Assembly: GCA_023458315.1 (NCBI GenBank)
Contig: JAEXAH010000057.1
Span: 1 to 42,692 of the forward strand
Direction of reading: 5' to 3'
Origin: Pseudomonadota bacterium
Lineage (GTDB): Bacteria > Pseudomonadota > Alphaproteobacteria > Rhodospirillales > Magnetospirillaceae
Length of the DNA stretch: 42,692 nucleotides
The notes beneath the pieces were generated by a model. It saw only the letters and a list, made by a program, of their open reading frames with translations. It had not been told where the DNA came from and ran no database searches. Of this stretch, positions 33,631 through 42,034 are shown in pieces. The translations under genes and the position numbers were made by a program. Within the stretch, counting starts at the first letter, position 1. Every line of letters begins with the position of its first letter.

Positions 33631-34371
33631 ATGGATGGATCGCCGGAGATTGCGCCGCCCCCCGTGCCGGGCAGCGCGTTGGACGTGATGACCCGGGCGC
33701 CGCTGTTCGCCGGTCTGCCCGCCGACGTGCTGGCGCGGCTGGCCGCCGGGGCGCGGGCGGTGCGGGCGCCGCGCGGCACCCGGCTGTTCGCCCAGGGCGA
33801 CCAGGCGCAGGTGCTGCATGTGCTGCTGGACGGCCAGGTCGGCCTTCAGGGCGGGGTCGAGTCCGAGGGCGGCGCCCCGTCCGGCGAGCAGACGGTGGTG
33901 GAGATCCTGGACGCGGGCGAAGCCTTCGTCGCCGCCGCCGTGCTGACCGGGCGGCCCTATCTGATCGGCGCCGTCACCCTGTCGCCGTGCCGCATCCTGG
34001 AAATCCCGCGTGAAACGCTGCTGGCGGAACTGCGCGCCTCGCCCGATCTGTCCTTCGCGGTGATGGGGTCGTTGGCCAAGCATTTCCGCATGCTGGTGCG
34101 CGAGGTCAAGGACCTCAAGCTCAAGACCGCCGCCCAGCGTCTGGCGCTTTATCTGCTGGGCCTGACCACCCGGCGGCGCGGCTCGGTCATCCTGCGTCTG
34201 CCGCACAACAAGGGGCTGATCGCCGCCCGCATCGGCGTGCGCCCGGAAACCCTGTCGCGCGCCTTCGCCCAGTTGCGCGCCCAGGGCGTGGTGGTGGACG
34301 GCCACACCGTCGCCATCGCCGATCTGGCCGCCCTGGGGCGATTCTGTCACGAGGGCGCCGAAATCATCTAG
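33631..34371 (+). CDS. Crp/Fnr-family transcription regulator
   Basis: 246 aa from the ATG at 33631, with GGGGAGGAG at ideal distance; an in-frame GTG three codons earlier overlaps that site. N-terminal cyclic-nucleotide-binding-type beta-roll (RLFAQGDQAQVLHVLLDGQVGL, EILDAGEAFVAAAV), dimer helix (LAKHFRMLVREVKDLKLKTAAQRLALYLL), and C-terminal HTH (NKGLIAARIGVRPETLSRAFAQLRAQGVV). The E-T-L-S-R recognition helix is close to the Fnr/Dnr-type E-xx-S-R. The N terminus lacks the cysteine cluster of oxygen-sensing Fnr, so it is more like the Dnr/NnrR or FixK groups; the effector is unknown. Three Fnr-type dyads precede it. Confidence 0.9.
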   Translation: MDGSPEIAPPPVPGSALDVMTRAPLFAGLPADVLARLAAGARAVRAPRGTRLFAQGDQAQVLHVLLDGQVGLQGGVESEGGAPSGEQTVVEILDAGEAFVAAAVLTGRPYLIGAVTLSPCRILEIPRETLLAELRASPDLSFAVMGSLAKHFRMLVREVKDLKLKTAAQRLALYLLGLTTRRRGSVILRLPHNKGLIAARIGVRPETLSRAFAQLRAQGVVVDGHTVAIADLAALGRFCHEGAEII

Positions 34372-34618
34372 AGAACCGAACCTCTGACGGGCGGGCCTGT
34401 TTCCCCCTTTTCGCGCGTTGTCCAGATGGGGTGAAATGCGCGGGTTGAAAGGCTTTCGCCATAAAATGGAATGACCGTCGCAAGCAGGACATCCGGCCGG
34501 AGAAGGGCAGGGTGGAGGCTTTCTGGTGTCCGGGGCCGTGCAAGGGCGTTTTCAACGGCGTGGAACGCCAGTATAGTTCGCCGACACACCCGTTACCGGG
34601 ATCTCGAGGAGTCGCCCC
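34372..34618. other. 247-nt spacer between crp/fnr-like gene and response regulator
   Basis: No ORF with coding character. Contains a GGCGTT...AACGCC imperfect hairpin near 34545-34570 and a GAGGAG ribosome site for the next gene at its end. A promoter for the two-gene signalling operon is expected here but I cannot locate it reliably. Confidence 0.35.
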
Positions 34619-35065
34619 GTGAGCTTGCGAACCGCCCCCGAAACCTTCGACATCCTGTTGGTCGAAGACAATCCCGGCGATGCCCGTCTGGCGCAGGAAG
34701 CGTTGAAGGAAGGCCGTATGTCCAGCCGCCTGAAGGTGGTGGTGGACGGGGTCGAGGCCATGACCTATCTGCGGCGCGAGGGCGCCTTCAACGACGCGCC
34801 GCGTCCCAATCTGGTGCTGCTGGACCTGAACCTGCCGCGCAAGGACGGCCGTCAGGTGCTGGCCGAGATGAAGGCCGATCCGGAACTGCGCCGCATTCCG
34901 GTGGTGGTGCTGACCACCTCGCAGGCCGAGCAGGACATCCTGCGCTCCTACGACCTGCACGCCAATTGCTACATCACCAAGCCCGTGGACCTTGACCGCT
35001 TCATCTCGGTGGTGCGGTCCATAGAGGAATACTGGTGCTCGGTCGTCACCTTGCCGCCGCGCTGA
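34619..35065 (+). CDS. Rcp1-type single-domain response regulator
   Basis: 148 aa, GTG start with CGAGGAG upstream. Receiver domain with acids E16-D17 in ILLVEDNPGDARL, phospho-acceptor D69 in LVLLDLNLPRKDG, Thr100 region VVVLTTSQAEQDILRSYDLHANCYI, Lys121 in TKPVDLDRF. The EDNPGDARL start and the long beta4-alpha4 stretch with a C-terminal extension are typical of Rcp1 regulators that serve phytochrome-type kinases. Ten bases ahead of the REC-PAS-PAS-GGDEF-EAL gene, so the two are likely one operon. The sensor-less Cph1-type kinase at 12617 is a plausible but distant partner. Confidence 0.92.
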   Translation: MSLRTAPETFDILLVEDNPGDARLAQEALKEGRMSSRLKVVVDGVEAMTYLRREGAFNDAPRPNLVLLDLNLPRKDGRQVLAEMKADPELRRIPVVVLTTSQAEQDILRSYDLHANCYITKPVDLDRFISVVRSIEEYWCSVVTLPPR

Positions 35066-35075
35066 GGCGCAGCCC

Positions 35076-37568
35076 ATGACCGAGGCTCCGTCCTCACGCC
35101 GTACCGTCCTGGTGGTCGAGGACAACCCGGGCGACGCCCGGCTGGTCGAACTGTTCCTGCTGGAAGAGACGGCCGACCCCTTCCGCGTGCTCAAGGCGGC
35201 GCTGCTGGGCGACGCCCTGGCGCTGCTGGCGCGCGAGCACGTGGACGTGGTGCTGCTGGACCTGTCGCTGCCCGATTCCTTCGGCCTGGACACCCTGGCG
35301 CGGGTCAAGGCGGCGCGGCCGCTGGTGCCGGTGGTGGTGCTGACCGGCACCAAGGACGAGGTGCTGGCGCTGGAGGCGCTGCGCCGCGGCGCCCAGGATT
35401 ATCTGGTCAAGGGCGGCGGCGACGGCGATCTGGTGCGCCGCGCCATCCGCTACGCCATCGAACGCTCGCGGGTCGAGGTGGCGCTGCGTCTGTCCGAGGA
35501 CCGCTTCCGCGCCGTGTTCCAGAATGCCGGCGTCGGCGTGGTGCTGTCCGAGGCCGACGGCCGCATCGTCCAGGCCAATCCCGCCTTCTGTTCCATGGTC
35601 GGCTATGCCGAGGCCGAGGTGATCGGCCGCTCGTTCCGCGATTTCAGCCACCCCGAGGACAACGCCCGCGCCGATGCCCTGCGCGCCGAATTGCGGGCCG
35701 GGGGCCGCGATTCCTATAACCTGACCAAACGCTATCTGGCCCGCGACGGCCGCGTGGTGTGGGGGCGGCTGACGGTGACGGCGGTGCGCGAAAGCGATTC
35801 CGACGGCTCGGAAGTGCGCTTCGCCGTGACCGTGGTCGAGGACGTCACCGAGCGCAAACGCCTGGAAGACCACATGCGGCTGGCCGCCACGGTGTTCGAG
35901 AATTCCGGCGACGGCCTGTTCGTCACCGACGACCATCGCAACATCGTCCACGTCAACCCCGCCTTCACCGAGATCACCGGCTTCGAGCCCGAGGATGTGC
36001 TGGGCAAGACGCCCAAGGTGCTGTCGTCCGGCCGCCACGGTCCCGATTTCTATGAACGCATGTGGGATTCCCTGCGCGACACCGGTAAATGGCAGGGCGA
36101 AATCTGGGACCGCCGCAAATCGGGCGAGATGTTCGCGGGCTGGCAGAACATCGCCGTTGTGCGCAATTCCCTGGGCGAGATCACCAATTACGTGGCGGTG
36201 ATCAGCGACATCACCTCGCGCAAGCAGGTCGAGGAACGGCTGTCCTATCAGGCCAACCACGACCCGCTGACCCGCCTGCCCAACCGCACCCTGTTCCATG
36301 AACGCCTGTCGCGCGCCGTGGCCCGCGCCCACCGCAACCAAAGCCTGGTGGCGCTGCTGTTCATCGACCTGGACAAGTTCAAGCAGGTCAACGACACCCT
36401 GGGCCATCTGGCGGGCGACCTGCTGTTGCAGCAGGTGGCCGAACGCATGACCGGCGCCACCCGCCAGGGCGACACGGTGGCCCGGCTGGCGGGCGACGAA
36501 TTCACCGTCATCCTGGAAGACGTGCAGGACCCGCGCGACGCCGCCGTGGTCGCGCACAAGATCCTGCACATGCTGGTCGAGCCGTTCGATCTGGCGGGGC
36601 ACGAGGCGCATATCAGCTCGTCCATCGGCGTGGCGCTGTACCCGGTGGACGCGGGCGATCCGCAAAGCCTGATCAAGTTGGCCGATGCCGCCATGTACCG
36701 GGCCAAGCATCTGGGTCGCAATTGCTGCCAGTTCCATTCCGAGGCGGTCAATGCCCAGGCGTTCGAGCGTCTGGAACTGGAAAACGCCTTGCGTCTGGCG
36801 CTGGACCGCGACGAATTCTCGATTCACTACCAGCCGATCTTCGACATCACCACCGGCCAGGCGGTGGCGGTCGAGGCGCTGCTACGCTGGCGCCACCCCG
36901 AGGTGGGCATGGTGGTGCCCGGCCAGTTCATCGCCCTGGCCGACGAAACCGGGCTGATCGTGCCCATCGGCCGCTGGGTGCTGCGCACCGCCTGTGCCCA
37001 GGTCAAGGCATGGCGTGACGCGGGCTTCGCCGATCTGGAACTGCACGTCAACCTGTCGGGCCGCCAATTGCGCGAGCCCGACCTGCTGGAGCGGATCGCC
37101 GAGGCGCTGGAAGCCAGCGGCCTGCCGCCCGCCGCCCTGGTGGTCGAGGTGCCGGAAAGCAGCGCCGTGGACAAGGGCCACGATCCCGCCGCCATCTTCG
37201 CCCGCTTCACCGCGCTGGGCCTGGGCCTGACCATCGACGAATTCGGCTCGGGCTATTCGTCCTTCGCCTTCCTGCGCCGCCTGCCCGCCAACGCGCTGAA
37301 AGTGGCCCAGGGTTTCGTGCGCAGCGTCACCAATTCCACCGACGATTCCGAAATCGTCACCGCCATCGTCGCGGTGGCGCGCGGGCTGCACATGTCGGTC
37401 ATCGCCCCCGGCGTGGAAACGCCCGAACAATTGTCGTTCCTGGCGTCGTTCGGCTGCGACCGGGTGCAGGGCTTCCTGCTGGCGCGGCCCATGCCGCCCG
37501 AGGATCTGGGCGCCCTGCTGGCCCGGCGCGAGCCGCCGCCCGCCTTGGCCAAGAAGGTGAAGCCGTGA
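35076..37568 (+). CDS. REC-PAS-PAS-GGDEF-EAL signalling protein with degenerate EAL site
   Basis: 830 aa. Receiver 10-125 (VVEDNPGDARLVE, D62 in LLDLSLP, K112); PAS about 140-262 and 268-385; GGDEF 390-555 with active AGDEF (472-476) and an inhibitory I-site R463-x-x-D466 exactly five residues before it; EAL 565-810. The EAL keeps E600-A-L, N659 and E691, but changes D-D-F-G to D721-E722-F-G, K-x-D to K742-V-A744, and E-G-V-E to P778-G-V-E. The first two changes affect metal ligands; the last removes the glutamate proposed as general base in RocR. Predicted: a phosphorylation-gated diguanylate cyclase with an EAL that binds but does not hydrolyse c-di-GMP. Cytoplasmic. Confidence 0.92.
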   Translation: MTEAPSSRRTVLVVEDNPGDARLVELFLLEETADPFRVLKAALLGDALALLAREHVDVVLLDLSLPDSFGLDTLARVKAARPLVPVVVLTGTKDEVLALEALRRGAQDYLVKGGGDGDLVRRAIRYAIERSRVEVALRLSEDRFRAVFQNAGVGVVLSEADGRIVQANPAFCSMVGYAEAEVIGRSFRDFSHPEDNARADALRAELRAGGRDSYNLTKRYLARDGRVVWGRLTVTAVRESDSDGSEVRFAVTVVEDVTERKRLEDHMRLAATVFENSGDGLFVTDDHRNIVHVNPAFTEITGFEPEDVLGKTPKVLSSGRHGPDFYERMWDSLRDTGKWQGEIWDRRKSGEMFAGWQNIAVVRNSLGEITNYVAVISDITSRKQVEERLSYQANHDPLTRLPNRTLFHERLSRAVARAHRNQSLVALLFIDLDKFKQVNDTLGHLAGDLLLQQVAERMTGATRQGDTVARLAGDEFTVILEDVQDPRDAAVVAHKILHMLVEPFDLAGHEAHISSSIGVALYPVDAGDPQSLIKLADAAMYRAKHLGRNCCQFHSEAVNAQAFERLELENALRLALDRDEFSIHYQPIFDITTGQAVAVEALLRWRHPEVGMVVPGQFIALADETGLIVPIGRWVLRTACAQVKAWRDAGFADLELHVNLSGRQLREPDLLERIAEALEASGLPPAALVVEVPESSAVDKGHDPAAIFARFTALGLGLTIDEFGSGYSSFAFLRRLPANALKVAQGFVRSVTNSTDDSEIVTAIVAVARGLHMSVIAPGVETPEQLSFLASFGCDRVQGFLLARPMPPEDLGALLARREPPPALAKKVKP

Positions 37569-38395
37569 AGCTGGTCCGCTGGGGCGTCCGCGGGCAGGAA
37601 CGGCCCGGTCTGGTGGACCGGCTGGGCCATGTGCGCGACCTGTCTTCCCATTGCGTCGACATCGTTCCCGACATGCTGGCCCCCGACCGGTTGGCGCGGC
37701 TGGCGGCCATCGACCCGGACACTCTGCCGCCGGTGCCCGCCGACAGCCGCCTGGGCGTGCCGCTGGCCGGGATCGGCAACCTGATCGGCATCGGCCTGAA
37801 CTATGGCGACCACGCCGCCGAAAGCGGGCTGACGCCCCCGGCCGAGCCGGTGATGTTCAACAAGCACACCGGCGCCCTGGCCGGACCGTTCGACGACCTG
37901 GCGCTGCCGCCGGGCACCGCCAGGCTGGATTGGGAAGTGGAACTGGCGGTGGTGATCGGCGCCGCCGCGTGGCAGGTGGCCGAGGCCGAGGCCCTGGCCC
38001 ATGTGGCGGGCTACATGACCGCCAACGATTTCTCGGCCCGCGACTGGCAGATGGAACGGGGCGGCCAGTGGGCCAAGGGCAAGTCGGCGCCCGGCTTCTG
38101 TCCGCTGGGGCCGTGGCTGGTGACGGCGGACGAGGTGCCCGATCCCCAGGCGCTGCGCCTGACCACCCGCGTCAACGCCCGGCCGCGCCAGGATGGCACC
38201 AGTGCCGACATGGTGTTCGGCGTGGCCTTCCTGGTGTCCTATCTGTCGCGCTTCCTGCGCCTGCTGCCGGGCGACATCATCCTGACCGGCACGCCCGCCG
38301 GGGTCGGGCTGGGCCGGGGCGAGTTCCTGGCCGTCGGCGATCTGGTCGAGGTCGAGGTATCCGGCCTGGGCCGCCAATGCGTGCGGGTGGTTTGA
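37565..38395 (+). CDS. Fumarylacetoacetate hydrolase (FAH) family protein
   Basis: 276 aa, GTG start overlapping the stop of the c-di-GMP gene (GTGA). FAH-family signature residues: GIGLNYGDHAAESG, metal-binding E-x-E in LDWEVELAVVIG, GYMTANDFSARDWQ, KSAPGFCPLGPWLVT, and GDIILTGTPAGVGLGRG. The family includes hydrolases, hydratases and decarboxylases of 2-keto acids in aromatic and sugar-acid breakdown; length and style fit the YcgM/UGL-like branch. The substrate is not deducible. Translational coupling to a signalling gene is unusual for a catabolic enzyme. Confidence 0.9.
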   Translation: MKLVRWGVRGQERPGLVDRLGHVRDLSSHCVDIVPDMLAPDRLARLAAIDPDTLPPVPADSRLGVPLAGIGNLIGIGLNYGDHAAESGLTPPAEPVMFNKHTGALAGPFDDLALPPGTARLDWEVELAVVIGAAAWQVAEAEALAHVAGYMTANDFSARDWQMERGGQWAKGKSAPGFCPLGPWLVTADEVPDPQALRLTTRVNARPRQDGTSADMVFGVAFLVSYLSRFLRLLPGDIILTGTPAGVGLGRGEFLAVGDLVEVEVSGLGRQCVRVV

Positions 38396-38490
38396 TCCCA
38401 GTTCCACTGCGGCCGCGGCCAACAAATGATTTGAATATCAATGGTATGACCTCTCGCCGCCGCCGGGCGGGCATGCTATCAACAGGCGCA

Positions 38491-39348
38491 ATGTCCGTCA
38501 GAACCGCCCAGGCCGGGCTGATCGCCCTGGTATTCGGCGCCGCCGCTATCGGTTTCGCGCCCATTTTCGTCCGCCTGTCCGAAGTGGGGCCGGTGGCCAC
38601 CGCCTTTTACCGCATCGCCCTGTCGCTGCCGCTGTTCGCGCTGCTGGCGTGGCGTGACGCCCGGCCCGCCGGGCGGGCGGGGTGGGGCGGCTGCGCCCTG
38701 GCCGGGCTGTTCTTCGCGGGCGATCTGTCGGTGTGGCATGTGGGCATCCTGCTGACCACGGTGGCCAACGCCACCCTGTTCACCAATCTGGCGCCGGTCT
38801 TCGTGGCGTTGGGGGCGTGGCTGGTGTGGGGTCAGCGGCCCAGTCCGCGCCTGCTGGCGGCGCTGGCGGTGGCGCTGGCCGGGGCGGTGCTGCTGGTGGG
38901 CGGCGCGCCGCGCCTGACCGTGGACCGGCTGGTCGGCGATGGTCTGTCGGTGCTGTCGGGGGCGTTCTATGGCTGCTACATCCTGGCGGTCGGGCGGTCG
39001 CGGGCCGGATTGTCGACCCCGGTGTTGATGTTCTGGAGCGGCCTTGTGTCCTCGGTCGTGTTGTTGCCGGTGGCGTTGGCGCTGGGCGAAACCGTGCTGC
39101 CGGTCACGGCCGCCGGATGGGCGGTGGCGGTGGGGCTGGCGCTGGTGACACAGGTGGCGGGGCAGGGGCTGATCGCCTGGGGGCTGGCCCATGTTCCGGC
39201 GGCGGCGGGGTCGGTGGTGCTGCTGCTCCAACCGGCGGTTGCCGCCCTGGTCGCCTGGGGGCTGTTCGCCGAGGCTTTGGGCTGGATCGAAGCCCTTGGC
39301 GGCATTGTCATCCTGGCGGGCATCCATATCGCGCGGAAGGCGAGATAG
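38491..39348 (+). CDS. EamA/DMT-family exporter
   Basis: 285 aa from the ATG at 38491 (MSVRTAQAGLIALVFG); in-frame ATGs at 38446 and 38473 are alternatives and none has a strong ribosome site. Ten transmembrane segments in two EamA repeats: FGAAAIGFAPIFVRLSEVGPVATAFYRIALSLP, and ...TQVAGQGLIAWGLAHVPAAAGSVVLLLQPAVAALVAWGLFAE. Inner-membrane drug/metabolite transporter; substrate unknown. A short palindrome CAAAT-G-ATTTG at 38423-38433 lies upstream. 38 nt before the GntR-type regulator on the same strand. Confidence 0.85.
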   Translation: MSVRTAQAGLIALVFGAAAIGFAPIFVRLSEVGPVATAFYRIALSLPLFALLAWRDARPAGRAGWGGCALAGLFFAGDLSVWHVGILLTTVANATLFTNLAPVFVALGAWLVWGQRPSPRLLAALAVALAGAVLLVGGAPRLTVDRLVGDGLSVLSGAFYGCYILAVGRSRAGLSTPVLMFWSGLVSSVVLLPVALALGETVLPVTAAGWAVAVGLALVTQVAGQGLIAWGLAHVPAAAGSVVLLLQPAVAALVAWGLFAEALGWIEALGGIVILAGIHIARKAR

Positions 39349-39386
39349 GCTTGACTTGCCGCCGCTCCGTGCAGCAGGATTTGCCC

Positions 39387-40154
39387 ATGCCCGTCAAAAC
39401 CTCCCCCGCATCCGCCTCTTCTCCGATTTCCCGTCGTTCCGCGTCCGGCGCCCGCGTGTCGGATCAGGTGGCGGACCGCCTGCTGGCGCGCATCGCCTCG
39501 GGCGAATGGGCGCCGGGCCAACGCCTGCCCGGCGAACGGCAACTGGCCGAGGACATGGGCGTCAGCCGCGTTTCGGTGCGGGCGGCGTTGCAGACCCTTA
39601 AAACCCAGGGTTTCGTCGATGCGGTGCAGGGCGGCGGCACCCGCGTGGTGTCCAACACCCAATGCATGGAACCGGGACTGGCCCAATTGCTGCGGGTCAA
39701 CCAGGAAAACCTGGCCGATCTGGCGGAAATCCGCGCCATTCTGGAAGTGTGGGCGGTGCGTCGCGCCGCCGAAAGCGCCACCCCCGAGAACATCGCCGAA
39801 CTGGCCGAGATCATGGAGGCCACCGAGGCCGACATCAATCGCGGCAAGCACAAGGCGGAAAACGACATCCGCTTTCACCTGGCCATCGCCAAGGCGTCGG
39901 GATCGGCCATCTACATGCACGTCATGGGGCTGTTCCGCGGCATCCTGCACGAGATGCTGGATTATCACCGCTACGAGATGTTTTCGTCCAACGACGACGA
40001 CATGACCATCCTGGCCCACCACCGCGCCATCTTCGAGGGTATTCGCGGCCGCGATCCGCATGGCGCCGAGCGGGCCATGCAGGCCCATCTCGGCTGGGTG
40101 GTGGCGCGCTATCGTGACGAACAACGGGCGCGCCGTTCCACCCTGGCGCCGTAA
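39387..40154 (+). CDS. GntR-family regulator, FadR subfamily (FCD domain)
   Basis: 255 aa from MPVKTSPAS, with AGCAGGA upstream. GntR winged helix at about 23-90 (VSDQVADRLLARIASGEWAPGQRLPGERQLAEDMGVSRVSVRAALQTLKTQGFV). The C-terminal all-helical FCD ligand domain includes the typical R-x-x-x-E/metal-site histidines in ENDIRFHLAIAKASG and LAHHRAIFEGI. Members such as PdhR, LldR and FadR respond to pyruvate, lactate or other organic acids. It lies 127 nt upstream of pyruvate kinase on the same strand, so control of pyruvate metabolism is plausible but not shown. The effector is unknown. Confidence 0.9.
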   Translation: MPVKTSPASASSPISRRSASGARVSDQVADRLLARIASGEWAPGQRLPGERQLAEDMGVSRVSVRAALQTLKTQGFVDAVQGGGTRVVSNTQCMEPGLAQLLRVNQENLADLAEIRAILEVWAVRRAAESATPENIAELAEIMEATEADINRGKHKAENDIRFHLAIAKASGSAIYMHVMGLFRGILHEMLDYHRYEMFSSNDDDMTILAHHRAIFEGIRGRDPHGAERAMQAHLGWVVARYRDEQRARRSTLAP

Positions 40155-40281
40155 CCTCCCCGTTTTCGCCATGCCACCCGCGCGATGATGTCACGCGGGC
40201 GTGGTATGCGCCCGCTTTGTCCTCTGCTATGGTTCCGGCTTGTTCGCAAGGGCCCGCCATTCGGAAGGAAGATTTATAGCG

Positions 40282-41727
40282 ATGCGCAGAACAAGAAACG
40301 CCAAGATCATTGCGACGCTGGGGCCGGCCTCCTCCACTCCCCAGGCGATCGAAGGCTTGTTCGTCGCCGGTGCCGACGTGTTCCGGCTGAATTTCTCTCA
40401 TGGCACCTATGCCGACCATCAGGCGCGCTACGACGCCATCCGCGAGCTGGAGCGCCGTCTGCGCCGCCCCATCGCGGTGCTGGCCGACCTTCAGGGGCCG
40501 AAGCTGCGCGTCGGCAAGTTCGCCGACGGCAAGGTCCATCTGGAAAGCGGCGCCCCGTTCCGCTTTGACCTGTCGCCCGAATTGGGAACGGTGGACCGCG
40601 CGCCGCTGCTGCACCCCGAAGTGTTCGCCGCCCTGTCGGTGGGCACCGAATTGCTGTTGGATGACGGCCGCCTGCGCATGCGGGTGGAAAAGCACGGCGC
40701 CGATTTCGCCGACGTGCGGGTGCTGGTGGGCGGCGACCTGTCCAACCACAAGGGCGTCAACGTTCCCAACGCCTTTCTGCCCATCTCGCCGCTGACCGAC
40801 AAGGACAAGGCCGACCTGGATTTCGCGGTCGCCATGGGGGCCGACTGGATCGCCCTGTCCTTCGTGCAGCGCCCCGAGGACGTGGCCGAGGCCCGCCGCC
40901 TGATCGCCCAGAAGGTGGGATCGCGCGTGCGCCTGCTGTCCAAGCTGGAGAAGCCGCAGGCCATCGAGCACCTGGACGACATCATCGACATGAGCGACGC
41001 CATCATGGTGGCGCGTGGCGATCTGGGCGTGGAATGCCCGCCCGAGACGGTGCCGATCCTGCAAAAGCGCATCGTCAAGGCGTGCCGCGCCGCGGGCAAG
41101 CCGGTGGTGGTCGCCACCCAGATGCTGGATTCCATGGTTCATTCCCCGGCCCCCACCCGCGCCGAGGCGTCCGACGTCGCCACCGCCATCTATGACGGCG
41201 CCGACGCGGTCATGCTGTCGGCGGAAACCGCCGCCGGTGATTACCCCATCGATGCCGTCACCATGATGGACCGCATCATCAACCGGGTGGAAAAGGACGA
41301 GCAGTACCGCCTGATCATGGACGCCTCGCGCACGGCGCCCGACAACACCACCCGCGACGCCATCTCGGCCGCCGCGCGGCAGGTGGCGCAGACCCTGAAC
41401 TGTGCCGCCGTGGTGACGTTCACCTCGTCGGGGTCCACCACCCTGCGCGCCGCCCGCGAACGGCCCGAGCAACCCATCATCAACCTGACCTCGGACATCG
41501 AGGTGGCCCGCCAACTGGCGCTGGTGTGGGGCGTGCATTCGGTGCAGACGGCGGAAGTGCGCAGCTTCTCGGAAATGGTGCAGAAATCCTGCCGCTCCGC
41601 CCAGCGCGAGGGTTTCGCCAAGGTGGGCGACCGCATCGTCATCACCGCCGGTGTGCCGTTCGGCTGTTCCGGCACGACAAACATCCTGCGTGTCGCCGAA
41701 ATCGACGACGGCGGCGAGGTGATGTAG
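40282..41727 (+). CDS. pyk: Pyruvate kinase
   Basis: 481 aa from MRRTRNAKIIATLGPAS, with GGAAGGAA about 12 nt upstream. All family landmarks are visible: RLNFSHGTYADH, LADLQGPKLRVGKF, GADWIALSFVQRPEDV, the active-site lysine region LLSKLEKPQAIEHLDDIID, MVARGDLGVE, VATQMLDSM, and SAETAAGDYP. A C-terminal allosteric domain follows (VVTFTSSGSTTLRAARERP). It converts phosphoenolpyruvate and ADP to pyruvate and ATP in the cytoplasm. Monocistronic by appearance, with its own upstream spacer and a strong terminator. Confidence 0.97.
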   Translation: MRRTRNAKIIATLGPASSTPQAIEGLFVAGADVFRLNFSHGTYADHQARYDAIRELERRLRRPIAVLADLQGPKLRVGKFADGKVHLESGAPFRFDLSPELGTVDRAPLLHPEVFAALSVGTELLLDDGRLRMRVEKHGADFADVRVLVGGDLSNHKGVNVPNAFLPISPLTDKDKADLDFAVAMGADWIALSFVQRPEDVAEARRLIAQKVGSRVRLLSKLEKPQAIEHLDDIIDMSDAIMVARGDLGVECPPETVPILQKRIVKACRAAGKPVVVATQMLDSMVHSPAPTRAEASDVATAIYDGADAVMLSAETAAGDYPIDAVTMMDRIINRVEKDEQYRLIMDASRTAPDNTTRDAISAAARQVAQTLNCAAVVTFTSSGSTTLRAARERPEQPIINLTSDIEVARQLALVWGVHSVQTAEVRSFSEMVQKSCRSAQREGFAKVGDRIVITAGVPFGCSGTTNILRVAEIDDGGEVM

Positions 41728-41736
41728 CCCTTTCCG

Positions 41737-41770
41737 AAAGGCCCGGCCCCGCGCCGGGCCTTTTGCTTTT
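41737..41770 (+). terminator. Intrinsic terminator of pyk
   Basis: Perfect 11-bp stem AAAGGCCCGGC / GCCGGGCCTTT with a 5-nt loop, followed by TTTTGCTTTT, nine nt after the pyk stop. The left end of MITE-like copy 2 begins directly after this T-rich tail. Confidence 0.9.
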
Positions 41771-41883
41771 GGGCGTCGGGGAATTGCGGGGAAGTGCTCG
41801 TCATGGCCGGACAGAGGTGGATCAAGTCCGAGCATGACGGAAACGGTTGCTGGGCCAACAGACCCGCAAATCCGCGATGACCC
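41771..41883 (+). mobile_element. MITE-like element, copy 2 (internally deleted)
   Basis: Same family and orientation as the 20368 copy: shared left segment (GGAATTGCGGGGAAGTGCTCG) and shared right segment running through AAACGGTTGCTGGGCCAACA to CCGCGATGACCC, with about 60 bp missing from the middle. The left inverted repeat has decayed; the right one has a single change. Flanks TTTTGCTTTT (left) and TTTTGTTTTC (right) look like a worn target duplication (8 of 10 match). It lies immediately after the pyk terminator. The rest of the 307-nt gap 41728-42034 holds the terminator and a pair of direct repeats. Confidence 0.75.
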
Positions 41884-41892
41884 TTTTGTTTT

Positions 41893-41926
41893 CGGCAAAA
41901 TTTTCCGCTTCCGGCAGAATTTTCCG
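41893..41926. promoter_or_regulatory. Tandem 15-bp repeat upstream of EF-hand-like gene
   Basis: CGGCAAAATTTTCCG (41893-41907) and CGGCAGAATTTTCCG (41912-41926) are direct repeats with a 19-bp period. Each is nearly palindromic around AAAATTTT with CGG/CCG ends. They lie about 110-140 bp before the start of the EF-hand-like gene, in its expected control region. Suggestive of a paired operator; the regulator is unknown. Confidence 0.45.
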
Positions 41927-42034
41927 GGACCGGATCATCGGCACGGGCCGTATACCCCAGGCGTGCCGCCGTTTTCCCGGTTGGCCCGCCGCCTGCATGG
42001 GACTTGCCGGTATTTCACCGCAAGGACATGCGTC

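Noticed and set aside
33631..34371. Assignment as oxygen-sensing Fnr
   Set aside because: The N-terminal cysteine cluster needed for the oxygen-sensing Fe-S cluster is absent.
41834..42034. N-terminal extension of the EF-hand-like gene starting inside the MITE
   Set aside because: The first residues are translated repeat sequence. The ATG at 42035 has a ribosome site and gives the MISS start shared with the paralogue.
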